64,000 nucleotides of DNA, taken from Bolinopsis microptera. Taxonomy: Eukaryota > Ctenophora > Tentaculata > Lobata > Bolinopsidae. The stretch spans positions 16,094,983 to 16,158,982 of the forward strand of contig NC_087077.1 in the NCBI RefSeq assembly GCF_026151205.1. Direction: 5' to 3'. Below, in pieces: positions 20,331 to 31,249 of this stretch; the stretch's first letter is position 1; every line of letters begins with the position of its first letter. The notes under the pieces are model-generated. The model worked only from the letters and a program-made list of their open reading frames with translations, did not search any database and was not told the DNA's origin. The position numbers and the translations under genes are program-made.

Positions 20331-21198
20331 TGGTAGCCACAGTTTAACTTGGTCAATGGAACATATCACTTTATTGCAAAGCGCGCGTTACTGCAGGTTG
20401 GTGGGTCAGAGTCTTGCTTTAAGAAACAATCTTACTAGTGCAGCGATTTCAATTATTAGGAGTTCCTGCGGATTTGAGTTGTTGTATTTTCCATTGAGAA
20501 TAACGATTACGTTTAGCATACACCTGAGACCACTCTTTAGAACCGATAGTAATTATGTTGACCTTTAAAAAGCCGGTTCTTGGATTAAATCTGAGTACCA
20601 AATATTGAGATTTAGAGTAATTCTAGTGTTAGTTGTCAATAACTACACCATTGTAATTCTTATGAAAAATACATAAAACAGTTTTAATATAGTTAAAATT
20701 TATGGTGATTGGAACCCATTCATATCAGTAACACCTTACACATGCAATTCAAGCTAAAAACTAGGATAAAAGGGGAGAAAATAAGAATTGTGGAAGTGAA
20801 CGGTCTTATTATAACATTTACTGATGTTAAACACTTATACTGATATAACATGTAACTAGGCAACCCACACCAGTATGTACTAAACTAGCTTGATAAGCTT
20901 GACGTGAAATAAGAATTACAAATTATCCGGTTTATTAATATCAGAACGTGTCTAACTAGCTTCCTCGTAGTTGAATAGTCATCTTAATCATAATGCTTAA
21001 GTTGAGGGTTGAGGGTTGAGAGCAAGCTCAATTATTCTCTCGTTGGGTATATAACTTGTAAAATGTTAAACTTGATCCAGTATAAAAATATAACCATGTA
21101 GCTCCATCACTCCATGATTATAAAAGTATACCCTGTAGCTCCATGATTATAAAAGTATAACCCTTTAGCTTCATGATTCTAACCCGAGAACCCTTCAG
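20331..21198. other. Probable intron or intergenic sequence of the downstream gene
   Basis: No exon recognised. Two short repeats of GTAGCTCCATGATTATAAAAGTATA lie at 21100-21175 in parts of 20 bases or fewer. Upstream exons of the gene at 21.2-22.3 kb must lie further left or have been missed. Confidence 0.4.
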
Positions 21199-22293
21199 TG
21201 CAGAGAGCTGGAGCTGATGCACCACGACAAGTTAACAGAGACAGCGCTGCTCATCATGGAGAAAGTGGTGAAGAACGAGCTGGAAGAAGAGCTACCAGAA
21301 GATCTCAGATTGGTAAGTTTATTTTCCTGAGCCGGCCCATCAGGCCGGGTGGTTGTTGGGATTCTCGGAGGTGAACTCGGAGGTCTATATTTAGTGAACG
21401 TGATTACAGCCCTAATCACCTGCTAGAAACCGGATTATGGACGTGAACTTGAGAAACTGTGTGGCGGTGGTATTACCTCTTTGGAGGAACACTAATTAGC
21501 TCTGTCTAATCCCACTATACTGAATATTGTATTATTGTGCCCTTGGTCTTACAGATTTAAAAAACAGCGTGCTCAATAACATAACACCTAAAACCCCTCA
21601 GCTGTTTGTTGACAAAGATACGATTACAAACGCTGTTAATACGTCCCATGACTTACACAACCAGAGAATTGACAACAAGGTTAGTTTACTTTTAGAACTT
21701 GGTAGTGAATTTTATAGCTTTTTAGATTGTTTTACTCGAGATAGATTGTTATAAATATTTGTTGTGAGTGCTAAAAGGATAACTATAATCAATAGCTCAA
21801 GAACTCTTGCTCAATCCCCCTTTAAAATGTAAAGAAATAGATAAACAGTAACTGGGTGATGCAAGATATAAGTGTTCACTTGTGGCTTACATGATCCCCG
21901 TAGTCTGCAGCTGATTTACGCAGATCAATGTCAGGTCTCTAAAACTCTAAAACGACCTTGCGTCAATCTGTTGCAAGGGATGATTACTCTGCTAAAATGA
22001 CAAATTTCATTTTATGATTTAATGGAAATATATCTTATATAATATTCTATCTACTTGCCTGCTAACGTTTGATAAACCAGCGACAACGTTAACTAAAATT
22101 GTGATCACAATCTAATGCCCCGCCCCTTCAGGAGGATGATATAGTGACCCGGGTAGGGAACAGCAAAGAGAGCTACAACGCCCGAATTAGCGAGGGAGAG
22201 GTGCAGAGGAACCGACACAGAGTAGCAGAGATAAATCACTTCTTGGAGAACATTCGAGACGAACTGGAACAGTATGAGAACCTAGACAGATAG
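21199..22293 (+). CDS. C-terminal exons of a coiled-coil protein (partial host gene)
   Basis: Three candidate exons: 21199-21312 (acceptor CCCTTCAG, donor GTAAGT), 21555-21679 (acceptor GGTCTTACAG, donor GTTAGT) and 22132-22293 (acceptor CCCCTTCAG, stop TAG). The first reads LMHHDKLTETALLIMEKVV..ELEEELPEDLRL, the second TPQLFVDKDTITNAVNTSHD, the third charged and helical, ending FLENIRDELEQYENLDR. Exons 2 and 3 join in phase. Exon 1 in its best frame ends in phase 0 while exon 2 needs one leading base, so a small exon may be missing or exon 1 is mis-set. The acidic/basic heptad-rich tail resembles cytoskeletal or axonemal coiled-coil proteins. I considered DRC7/CCDC135 but cannot establish it. 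Confidence 0.6.
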
Positions 22294-22686
22294 GCTGGGA
22301 GGTACTGAGGGGACTGTTTCAGGGTCTCTCAGGAGATCAGATTTGAGGGTGAGATTTGAGAGAAAGTTTTGAACGGCACCTCGTTAGGGTTCAGAGGGAG
22401 GGAAGATTGGAAGTAAAGTTCCCTTAGTGTTAGAGGTGCAGAACAATGAACCAGATTAAGACTTTAGAAATATAAGTGAAAAGATTCCTGCGTCGATAAA
22501 ACCGAAGACGTTTCATTTCTTGTGTTACAGTTTTACCACTTTTTACTGTTCGCAGTTGCGAAACTGTGAGAATTTTCATAAAATGTTATAGTCACTGTTA
22601 ATGATGTACATGTTTTATGAGTATTTACAATTCTCTTGGACACAGCATTATGTCTGGAATTTAATGAACGAATTTTTATTGAACTG

Positions 22687-22692
22687 AATAAA
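22687..22692 (+). terminator. AATAAA polyadenylation signal
   Basis: A canonical AATAAA about 390 bp after the stop codon at 22293, with no better signal in between. The intervening sequence is a plausible 3'UTR. Confidence 0.45.
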
Positions 22693-22693
22693 A

Positions 22694-23302
22694 CAGCAGA
22701 ATAACTAATAACTATATACCCATATTCATGAAGTGTGGATATATTCCTTCGTTAAATCTACGTGATGGAGGTTAAAGACATTTCACTTTAGAGTTATAAA
22801 TGTAGCCCTGCACTTTGACAGTTTGTATGATATATTGGCCCTTTTTAGGACGAATCAAATTATGAGCGGTTCACCTGGGGACCTCAGGCTTTTGTGTTCA
22901 TATACACGATTGGAGATATGGCGGAATGACCAAATTCCAGTCTTCGATCTGTTTGGCTGACAAAGTTATTGTTAACTTCCTGGAAGTTTTAATTTGGCCC
23001 AAAATCCAACATTTTGAAATAACTTGAAAGGACCAAGTTTCCCAATGTTCCACCTGGTGGGAAAACGTTTTTAACAATAAGATTTACGAACAGTTTGCAA
23101 AAAACTGAACAACTCTTTTAGTTCCTGAGATGGCCTAGCCAGTTAGGTTTTCTGGGATCAAGCGATTATTTGAATTTGTAACTTATCTCATTTATCAGCG
23201 TCCAAAATTCCTCTTCACGTAGAATAAAACTGGCAAGGGCCCCCTAGGATGAATCCCAGCATCCAAATTTTTAGTCTAGTAATTAAATTATTAATTGATT
23301 GA
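22694..23302. other. Intergenic, nothing recognised
   Basis: No exon, RNA or bounded repeat was seen. Confidence 0.45.
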
Positions 23303-23390
23303 TTGGGGACTGGTCCGTAGTACCAGCCAATGTTTACTCAAAAGTAATATATAATTGAAATAAGTTAAATATTCATCCCCGAGGGGCACG
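23303..23390. repeat. Short interspersed repeat, copy 1
   Basis: TTGGGGACTGG...CCAGCCAATGTTT..CTCAAAA...TTCATCCCCGAGGGGCAC matches 27211-27298. GGGGACTGG/CCAG and GGGGA/TCCCC give local stem potential. Origin unknown. Confidence 0.65.
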
Positions 23391-23656
23391 CAGATTATAA
23401 TTGTGATGTTATCTATTAAAACTATTCGATTAAAATTTTATTGGTCGAGTCGACTGGCCCTGATCTGCAAACATATTTGATATTGGTAACTTTATGATGC
23501 TGCCTCACCGCAATTAGGTGTGTTATCAGTGTAGATATGCGCTATGTGGCAGTGAAATAAGGAATGTGCTGTTAGAATGGCAGGTGGTTTGAAATGTTGT
23601 CCTGATTCAGATTGTTTAATTTGAGCTGTATGAGTTTGGTTTTGAGTGATTATTGA

Positions 23657-23992
23657 CTATGTTCTTTGTGATTTACGTAATCCAGGTAGGTTGTGGAGTA
23701 AAAATGGTGGCCATTCGTCGTTGCAGCCAGCACTTTGCAAGTCTAGTAGTACTTTTTTTGACGAATTCTTATATATGTTGATAGAAAATATACTGGATGG
23801 GCATGTAATGCGAGTGTTATGCTCTGAAATAGCGAGCATTGGACCTTTATAAAAGATGCTAGATCTCAGGTCAGTCTGTGAGTAAATTGATAACCAGTCT
23901 AAGTTTTGTTCGTGTGTCGTTCCTTGTTTGGGTGTGTTAGGAGGGAAAAGTTCTGAAATCGATTTAGGTAAAAATTGCTTGACTAGGTACAA
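23657..23992 (-). pseudogene. CR1-like LINE C-terminal fragment
   Basis: The minus-strand frame contains HEQNLDWLSIYSQTDLRSSI, FYKGPMLAISEHNTRITCPS and SIFSINIYKNSSKKVLLDLQ. This matches the habit of the end of CR1/jockey-group polymerases (a Tyr/Arg-rich stretch, then F.GP.LWN.LP.....S...FK...K..LL). Key residues (LWN, LP) are lost, so it is decayed. No upstream RT domain is seen. Confidence 0.45.
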
Positions 23993-24149
23993 TTATTATT
24001 GACTCTTAGATATCTCTTAGCTCAAAGACTATTCAATTATTATATAATTATTAATAACGATTTGAGGAGCTCTCTTTATAAGATAGGGTTCTGAATGGGC
24101 AACTTTTCTCTTTGATCCGCCCTTCAATGACGTCACATTTCCCAAACAA

Positions 24150-24200
24150 CTATCTCTACCTCTCTCTCTATCTCTCTCTGATCTCTCTGATCTCTCTTAA
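24150..24200 (+). repeat. CT-rich microsatellite
   Basis: TCTCTCTCTATCTCTCTCTG followed by two TGATCTCTC repeats. Confidence 0.85.
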
Positions 24201-24278
24201 TATGACAATTGGGATTAGCCCGACCCAGTCACATTAAACTGTTTTCTAACTACTGTACTGTCACGTCATAGCTAAAAT

Positions 24279-24545
24279 TTATAAACAACAACAACAATTA
24301 AATGGCGAACTTAGCAAACTAGGATCGAGGGGCCGATCTCCTTTTCGTTTGCGGTGCGGCCACGGTCCTTTCGGTACAGATTTCCCTGCAACATAGTCGG
24401 GACGCAATCCCTGGCACATGCACTCGCCTCGTGTTATTTTCGCAGCTCTAATGAAAGCCACTACCATTCACACCATGGTTTGGTGAGTGACGGCTGCCAT
24501 CAATTTTGAAATTTTGGCCCAACTGGGATTCGAACTCGCAACGTC
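24279..24545 (-). mobile_element. tRNA-derived SINE
   Basis: On the minus strand, TTGCGAGTTCGAATCCCAG is a polymerase III box B/T-psi-C region of a tRNA-related head. It is followed by a unique body (about 24310-24500) and ends with a (TTG)n tail, seen on the plus strand as AACAACAACAACAATT at 24283-24298. The box A part of the head is missing or decayed, so the copy is probably 5'-truncated. The body family was not recognised. Confidence 0.65.
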
Positions 24546-25077
24546 AGGGCCAGTAGACAAGCAGATTTATTTAAAAAAACTTATAAAGGAAAATACAAAT
24601 GTTAAGCAAAACAGGCATCGAAATGAATATAGAAGTATAAACTTTAAAACTCTATTACCTACTATTACTAAAATATGTCAGGCTAGAACATAAAATGGCC
24701 TGTATAGACTAAAATATTTGTTAAAAGGAAATATTTTTACACATACTTTGAGATCAGGTTTCACAACAATAAAACCAGCCAATAAGCACTGATTTAAAAT
24801 TTTTGGTCATTCCGTTTTTGCGCTTAGTAAAAATAAAAATGCCCTTTTAATGGGAATATTCCTGAAAAAGAGCAATTTCACTTGTCGCAAAAACATAATG
24901 ATCAAAAATGTTTAATCAGAATCATCACAATTAAATGCGACTTATAAACAACTTTTCGACGCGATCCGGATATTACACCAACCAAATAAGCCTTACATTA
25001 CTTATAACCTCTACTCTTCAAAACCGAAACAACGAACCAGCAGATACGTATGAACCAAGTCTATATACTTAATAGTC
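24546..25077. other. 3' flank of the BTB paralogue
   Basis: AT-rich. The last about 60 bp (CAACGAACCAGCAGATACGT..AATAGTCTTAGACACTAACC) match the 3' flank of the second BTB copy at 27310-27390. Confidence 0.55.
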
Positions 25078-26319
25078 TTAGACACTAACCCAGATAACTG
25101 AGAAACTTATACTGTCTTGCAGTGGTAAGTCTATGACATTGGACATGTATTTGAAACCTGCAAGGCCCTTTACAAGTGCAGTGCCACTGCCATGACAATA
25201 CGGGAATAGTTTGAGAGTTTTGTAAGCGCTGTCTGGATCGCAGTAGAGAGGCAGTCTAGTTGAATTAGTGATCCTGTTTTCTGCTTGTCCGTAAACGTTT
25301 TTACAAGCGTAGACGTACATATGGTAGTTCCCAAAAGATTTATCACAGCTAACTTTTGGGGTTCTATCCTGGTACAGAGTAACACTAACAGTGAATTGAT
25401 GATGTACAGATAATTTCAACGAAATTTCTTCGCCGAAGGTGGCTGCGGTCAATACTACTTTGAAACTTTGTCGATCTTTCGTGATCTTATTCTTACTGAT
25501 TGCGTTATATTGGTTTGGTGGAATTTGCAGCATATCCATAGCATTATATATGTATGCTTGAACATTCATGTTATCCGGCGGGTGTCCTGACAAATGATGG
25601 ATAGCCTTCAAGAGAATTGTTTGAACAATATCCGAGTCAGACGATGATTTATTGCTTGCAAGCCAAGACAGGAGACACTCTATGACACAAAACTGGTCTG
25701 ATTTATCTGTAAATGCCGTAGAAAGCACACACATTCCCTCTACATCAAGGATCTTCCAGCACGAGTAAAGACTGCCACATTCTTTCATGAATCTTAATGA
25801 CTGTAGCACGGTTATTTTTTCATTAATTTTCATCTTATATCTGTTTAAATGCTTGTATTCCTTCAATGTTATATTGTCAAAATCTTCCATTTTCTCAAAA
25901 AGTTCTTCAAATTTAGTCCGAGAACATAGGGACATTACAATTGAAATTTCGGGTTTTTCAAAAGAATCCAATAAAAGTTTGTAGTTGGACTGGTCTAGGA
26001 GCATATTGACCCACGGAATATAATCAGGGATAAGATCTTGGTGAAGCAGTAGAGTGAGTAGTTCCTTCTTGTCTACAACTCCTGAGATAACATCGTCTAT
26101 GGCACTGTCAAGGTTCTTATACCTTTCATCAGTGCTATCTGGTACGATTATTTTGGGTAGGTGTTGTGCGAAGAACAACCTACACGGTTTGTAAATCTCT
26201 TCTTTTGAGCACGTCCACTTGCCTTCAATGGCCTTGACGGCCCCTAGATCTTCTCCCATGGGCAGGGGTCCAGTTAAGCAGGTACTTAGGAAGCCTAGTG
26301 TCTGGCATTCTGGTGACAT
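25078..26319 (-). CDS. 5'-truncated BTB-family paralogue fused to LINE sequence (copy A)
   Basis: The open frame runs from ATG 26319 to the stop at 25078, about 413 residues. From [20 protein letters not shown] onward it is closely similar to copy B (27376-28941): a helical middle ([50 protein letters not shown]) and a C-terminal beta-rich part ([17 protein letters not shown]..). The N-terminal BTB domain of copy B is absent. The first 25 or so residues come from antiparallel-frame LINE sequence and have no homology to copy B. The body has no stop, so it could still be expressed, or it is a recent fragment. Function unknown; BTB paralogues usually act as protein-interaction adaptors, but this copy lacks that domain. 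Confidence 0.65.
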   Translation of the reverse strand: MSPECQTLGFLSTCLTGPLPMGEDLGAVKAIEGKWTCSKEEIYKPCRLFFAQHLPKIIVPDSTDERYKNLDSAIDDVISGVVDKKELLTLLLHQDLIPDYIPWVNMLLDQSNYKLLLDSFEKPEISIVMSLCSRTKFEELFEKMEDFDNITLKEYKHLNRYKMKINEKITVLQSLRFMKECGSLYSCWKILDVEGMCVLSTAFTDKSDQFCVIECLLSWLASNKSSSDSDIVQTILLKAIHHLSGHPPDNMNVQAYIYNAMDMLQIPPNQYNAISKNKITKDRQSFKVVLTAATFGEEISLKLSVHHQFTVSVTLYQDRTPKVSCDKSFGNYHMYVYACKNVYGQAENRITNSTRLPLYCDPDSAYKTLKLFPYCHGSGTALVKGLAGFKYMSNVIDLPLQDSISFSVIWVSV

Positions 26320-26385
26320 GGCCAAACCAACGCAGGCGGTTTGCTCCTATGTACGTCTCTACTGGATTTATCTTTGCACGCTCCA
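26228..26385 (-). pseudogene. LINE polymerase C-terminal fragment at the 5' border of copy A
   Basis: Minus-strand frame: [52 protein letters not shown]. This is the well-known end of RTE/jockey-like LINE proteins ([18 protein letters not shown]...G.R.RGRP). It joins the BTB paralogue near 26240-26252 at a GGCC-TCAAGGCC-like overlap. Confidence 0.8.
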
Positions 26386-26440
26386 GCACTTCAGTGAAAA
26401 CTTCAGTGAAAACAGTTTTCACTTGAAAACAAACAAACAA

Positions 26441-27195
26441 ACAAATTATACTTTTGCACCTTCCCTCTTGCGGTACAAAAATGCGGTACAAAATTGGGAA
26501 ACATTTTAACGTTTAATGTTTAAGTGACGAACTTATACTGCATAAAGCTAATAGTTGATAGAGTTTATTTCATAATATCGTGATTGAACAAATACTTTAG
26601 ACTGTCAGTGTCATGCCAGTTAAATAATTTTGAATCAGAGTAAACATTTCAGAGTTCAGCAGAAAATGTTTAACTCGCCGCGATTTTCGAAATTTTGCTA
26701 AATTGTGACTTTTGTACTTTATGGCTCAGTTTCAAAGGTACAGTCATTTTTAAAGGTACGTACCGTACGTGTTACTGGGCGGCGCTCAGCCTGTCATTCC
26801 GCCGAATCTTTATTTATGAACATAATAGCCTGGGGTCCCCAGGTAACGTACGTGCTTCTCTTCTTAGGAACTACAACGTAAATTTACACCCAACCCTTGA
26901 GTTCGACCATTTACCGTTACGAGATTCGGGACGGTATTATAAACATCAATAACAAAAAAAAAAACAAGAGTAGATAGATAATACAAATGACTACCTTTGA
27001 AATATATTTGTTAAGAAGGAAACAACAAAAATCGTAGAGACTCAAACACAATTAAGAGTAGGAACACAATATAACTATACTGGTTCCAACTTCCACATCA
27101 TTCCGTGCAAATGTGTGTAATTCGATCAGCAGCTCAATGTTGTATCACATCAGCCTCTTGTAAGTTTATACATACCAGTAACGTAAATAAGAGCC
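26441..27195 (+). repeat. Segmental duplication next to the BTB genes, copy 1
   Basis: CTTTTGCACCTTCCCTCTTG through CAGTAACGTAAATAAGAGCC matches 30205-30853 almost collinearly, including TTTAAGTGACGAACTTATAC and ATATCGTGATTGAACAAAT. Copy 1 carries about 60 bp more near 26750-26840. The copies lead into different BTB-related sequence at their right ends. Confidence 0.85.
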
Positions 27196-27210
27196 CTTCA
27201 TTGTGTTGTG

Positions 27211-27298
27211 TTGGGGACTGGCTCGTGGACCAGCCAATGTTTTCTCAAAAAAGATATGTAATACCAATGGTAATAATAAATTCATCCCCGTGGGGCAC
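27211..27298. repeat. Short interspersed repeat, copy 2
   Basis: Matches 23303-23390. Confidence 0.65.
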
Positions 27299-27375
27299 AT
27301 TCAAAACCAAAACAAAGAACCAACAGATACATAGATACGTATTAACCAAGTTTATATAGTACTATAATAATAGTC

Positions 27376-28941
27376 TTAGACACTAACCCAGATAACTGAG
27401 AAAGTTATATTGTCCTGGTCTTTATGATATTGAGCGTTAAGTACAAGACATGAATAGTATTCTTCAGCCACAGGGAAAAGTTTGAGTGTTTTGTAAGCGC
27501 TGTCTGGATCACAGTAAAGAGGCAGTCTAGTAGTTTTAGTGGTCATATGGTTCTGGCCATTTACACAAGAGTGTACTGTTCGTTTTTCAATTTTCCAAGC
27601 GTAGACGTAAAGATGGTAGTTACGGTTTCCGAAGGATTGATCACAGCTAACTTTTGGTGTTCTATCCTGGTACAGAGTAACATTAACATTGAACCGAGCC
27701 CCTGACGCTTGATCTTGTACCAATAATTTTAATGAAATATCTTCACCGAAGGTGGTTTTGGTCAAGCTCGTTACATTGACAATTGATCGATCTTTCGTGA
27801 TCTTATTAATTGCTTTATACTGTTTTGGTAGAATTTGCAGCATATTCATAGCATTCCCTACATAGACCGTGCAGTATGCTTGAACGTTTATGTTCTCCGG
27901 CGGGTGTCCTGACCAATGATGGATAGCCTTTGAGAGAATTTCTTGGACAATATCCAAGTCAGACGATGATTTATTGCTTGCAAGCCAAGACAGGAGACAC
28001 TCTATGACACAAAACTGGTCTGATTTATCTGTAAATGCCGTAGAAAGCACAAACATTCCTACTGCATCAAGGATCTTCCAGCACGAGTAAAGACTTCCAC
28101 TTTCTTTCATGAATCTTAATGACTGTAGCACGGTTATTTTTTCATTAATTTTCATCTTATATCTGTTTAAATGCTTGTAATCCTTCAATGTTATATGGTC
28201 AAAATCTTCCATTTTCTCAAAAAGGTCTTCAAATTGAGTGCGAGGACATAGGGACATTGCATTTGAAATTTCGGGTTTTTCAAACGAATCCAATAAAAGT
28301 TTGTAGTTGAACTGGTCTAGGAGCATATTGACCCACGGAATTTATTCAGGGATAAGATCTTGGTGAAGCAGTAGAGTGAGTAGTTCCTTCTTGTCTACAA
28401 CTCCTGAGATAACATCGTCTATGGCACTGTCAAGGTTCTTATACCTTTCATCAGTGCTATCTGGTACGATTATTTTGGGTAGGTGTTGTCCGAAGAACAA
28501 CCTACACGGTTTGTAAATCTCTTCTTTTGAGCACGTCCACTTGCCTTTAATGGCCTTGATGGCAACCATAGAACCATTGATCAACAAGCCTGCATTGTCC
28601 AAATTCCATCTATTTTCGGACATCCAATCCAAGACCTGCTTTCGAGCTCCAGGAATATCAAATGCTACCATGAACTTGAGAATATCTTGGAAGTTTTCCT
28701 CAGTCAGACTGATTGAACCACCATAAAGAATGGTCAAACATTCTCTGACGTGTTTGTTGTCTGTAAGGAATAATTCATTGTCCTCTTTTATATACTCTCT
28801 GAGCACAGAACTATGTTGGGCTAATAACACTGCACTACATTTAATGATTTCAGATTCCGTTACAATCTGAACTGAATCATTAAATTCATCCTTTTCAAGG
28901 AAGTAGGTGAAATCATTGTTGAACTCGAGCTTCACTGTCAT
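27376..28941 (-). pseudogene. BTB-domain gene with one in-frame stop (copy B)
   Basis: Reading from ATG 28941, residues about 10-105 form a BTB/POZ domain (DSVQIVTESEIIKCSAVLLA, HSSVLREYI, FLTDNKHVRECLTILYGGSI, FMVAFDIPGARKQVLDWM). A TAA at 28344-28342 stops the frame after 199 residues. The same frame continues at once ([16 protein letters not shown]...) to 27376, giving 520 sense codons in total. Copy A has TAT (Tyr) at the stop position, so a single substitution broke an otherwise open gene. The rest is helical followed by a beta-rich C-terminus ([19 protein letters not shown]). BTB domains mediate dimerisation and Cullin-3 or chromatin contacts; the partner is unknown here. A truncated BTB-only protein or readthrough remains possible. 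Confidence 0.75.
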
Positions 28942-29051
28942 CTCTGCAGCGGTTTGAGATTTTTCTGCCTTCAATCTAATAAAGGACGGGATTATCTGTT
29001 AGTGTTACCTTTAAAGATTTAATATTTACCTGATTGTGATATAATTTTGAT

Positions 29052-29075
29052 GTTGCCACTATTTATAGTGGCAAC
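29052..29075. repeat. 10-bp stem hairpin
   Basis: GTTGCCACTA-TTTA-TAGTGGCAAC, about 110 bp upstream of the BTB copy B start. Confidence 0.8.
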
Positions 29076-29082
29076 GCTATGA

Positions 29083-29172
29083 CCATCATCACATCTACCA
29101 TCACATCTACCATGTGACCACCATCACATCTGTCATCACATCTACCATGTGACCACCATCACATCTACCATA
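29083..29172 (+). repeat. CATCACATCTACCATGTGAC tandem repeat
   Basis: Repeats of ACCATCACATCTACCATGTG with period variants of about 13 and 25-38 bp lie in the upstream region of BTB copy B. Confidence 0.8.
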
Positions 29173-29251
29173 TTCACTATAACTCCACAATTAACAAATA
29201 ATTTATAATTATCATTTATGATATCATACACGTTAAGACTATTTTTTAATC

Positions 29252-29298
29252 ATCTACCTAGTACCTACTCTTAACTTAAGAGTAGGTACTAGGTAGAT
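29252..29298. repeat. 47-bp near-perfect palindrome
   Basis: Two 23-bp arms (ATCTACCTAGTACCTACTCT..) around a single central base at 29275. Confidence 0.85.
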
Positions 29299-29801
29299 AA
29301 CAAAAACTACCATCCTTATAAAAATAAGATTAAGAAGAAAATCTGGAAAAACATGTACTACAACCCAGGAATCAACTGCGAGGCTACCATGCTGCATCGC
29401 TCGACACTTGGTTTGGTATCGATATTATACATTATCATTTCCGACCTTAAAGCTGACAATAGGAACTAAGGATTAGACTCGCGTTCCGCAGGCATTGGAT
29501 CCCTGTGGTTACCCCGGTAAAGTTTGTAATTACGGAAAATAAACTTTTAGTTTTTTCCACATTTGGTGAAACGTTTAGTCGCGTTTATAAAGCTTACGAT
29601 CCTTGCACTTGCGAGCAAATTGATATATACACTATAATATCTCATGATCTGTAACGCACAGTGACGCAGGATATTAGAAAGTAATTAGAAGGGTGAAAAC
29701 TGCATTATACAACTTTGGGGCAGACGTTTGTCAAATGAATCTCGCTGGATTCGTGAAATTAGAACAAGGGTTGTCGTGTCCAGTGTGTCAGTAAAAGTGT
29801 A

Positions 29802-29950
29802 TCTATACTAATAATCCCAATGAATCTGTGAGTGTGTGGGTATAATGTCCTAACGGTTTGATAAAAAAAACGGAAAGAGTTATGGGACTGGTTTTTTTTC
29901 GGTATAGTTTCGACAAAACTCTGACGAAGCCAATAAGCAAATTTAAAAAA
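29802..29950 (+). mobile_element. Helitron-like 5' terminus
   Basis: TCTATACTAATAATCCCAAT preceded by A, followed by a TGTGAGTGTGTGGG tract and CTAACGG, has the form of many Helitron 5' ends (insertion between A and T, start TC). I did not find the 3' hairpin and CTRR end, or a Rep/helicase ORF. Confidence 0.4.
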
Positions 29951-30204
29951 ATCGGCCCGCGGTGGTAAGCTGTGAGTGGTTTAATTAATGGTTTTGTACC
30001 CCAAATGTGATACTAAAGTGTCTCACTTTTGTTCCCCCCTCTCTCACACTCTCTCTCTAACTCTCTCTCTCCCTATTTGTACATAATTAGGTAATTTGGC
30101 AGTGGAGCCTATTAAGTATTACTATTGGATACGTATTACGTGATAGGCGCTCAGAATTACATATTTTACTCTAATGCAGCCAGTTTTAACTGAGCGAGTT
30201 TATA
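29951..30204. other. CT microsatellite and spacer
   Basis: CTCTCTCTAACTCTCTCTCT at 30040-30075; no gene. Confidence 0.6.
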
Positions 30205-30853
30205 CTTTTGCACCTTTCCTCTTGCGGTACAAAAATTCGGTACAAAATTGGAAGACATTTTAACGTTTAATGTTTAAGTGACGAACTTATACTGCATAAA
30301 GCTAATAGTTGATAGAGCTTATTTCATAATATCGTGATTGAACAAATGCTTTAGACTGTCAGTGTCATGCCAGTTAAATTATTTTGAATCAGAGTAAACA
30401 TTTCAGAACAGCAAACAATGTTTAACTCGCTGCGACTTTAAAAATTTTGCTAAATTGTAATTTTTCTACTTTATGGCTCAGTTTCAAAGGTACGTACCGT
30501 ACCTACGTGCTTCTCTTCTTAGGACTTACAACTTAAATTTACACCCAACCCTTGAGTTCGACCATTTCTCGTTACGAGATTCGGGACGGTATTATAAACA
30601 ACAATAACAACAACTAAAACAAACAAGAGTAGATATATAATACAAATGACTACCCTTGAAATATATTTGTGAAGAAGGAAACAACAAAAATCGTAGAAAC
30701 TCAAACACAATTAAGAGTAGGAACACAATATAATCTATACTGGTTCAACATCATTCCGTGCAAATGTGTGTAATTCGATAAGCAGCTCTGCAATGTTGTA
30801 TCACATCAGCCTCTTGTAAGTTTATACATACCAGTAACGTAAGTAAGAGCCCT
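30205..30853 (+). repeat. Segmental duplication next to the BTB genes, copy 2
   Basis: Collinear with 26441-27195 and lacking a stretch near 30500 present in copy 1. It runs directly into the BTB-derived fragment at 30858. Confidence 0.85.
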
Positions 30854-30857
30854 TCAT

Positions 30858-31005
30858 TAAGATTCATGAAAGAATGTGGCAGATCATTGATGCAGATGGA
30901 ATGTGTGTGCTTTCTACGGCATTAACACTTTAACAGATAAATCATAAATCAGACCAGTTTTGTGTCATATAGTACTTTCTTGGCTTGTCGCCAACAAATC
31001 ATCCT
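30858..31005 (+). pseudogene. Small BTB-family gene fragment, third copy
   Basis: AAGATTCATGAAAGAATGTG, then GATGGAATGTGTGTGCTTTC, then AAATCAGACCAGTTTTGTGT and CTTTCTTGGCTTGTCGCCAA correspond to the plus sense of the [28 protein letters not shown] and LSWLASN part of copies A and B. It has a frameshift and stop codons and is only about 150 bp. Confidence 0.8.
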
Positions 31006-31249
31006 ATGAGTATGACTTCGGATATTGTTCATAAAATTTTCTCAAATGATATCCCTCACTGGAGAAGAAAAATGTTAAAGAATGTTACACTACGTGAGGC
31101 ATGTATATGCTTAAACTCTCACAAAGCCAATACAGTTCTATCGTTATCAGAAGAATCACGAAGGACCAATCCTCTCTTGATGTTAGCACAAGGCCAGGAA
31201 AGTCACCTTTATTGACGAAGAAATGTTACTGTCTGGTATAGTGGTTTCG

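Noticed and set aside
20311-20568. 85-codon plus-strand ORF
   Set aside because: No domain, no splice signals fitting the downstream gene, composition not distinct from background.
24510-24545. Possible tRNA gene (GTTCGAATCCC on the minus strand)
   Set aside because: Only box B-like half is present, no acceptor pairing or anticodon arm, and it continues into a SINE body with a TTG tail.
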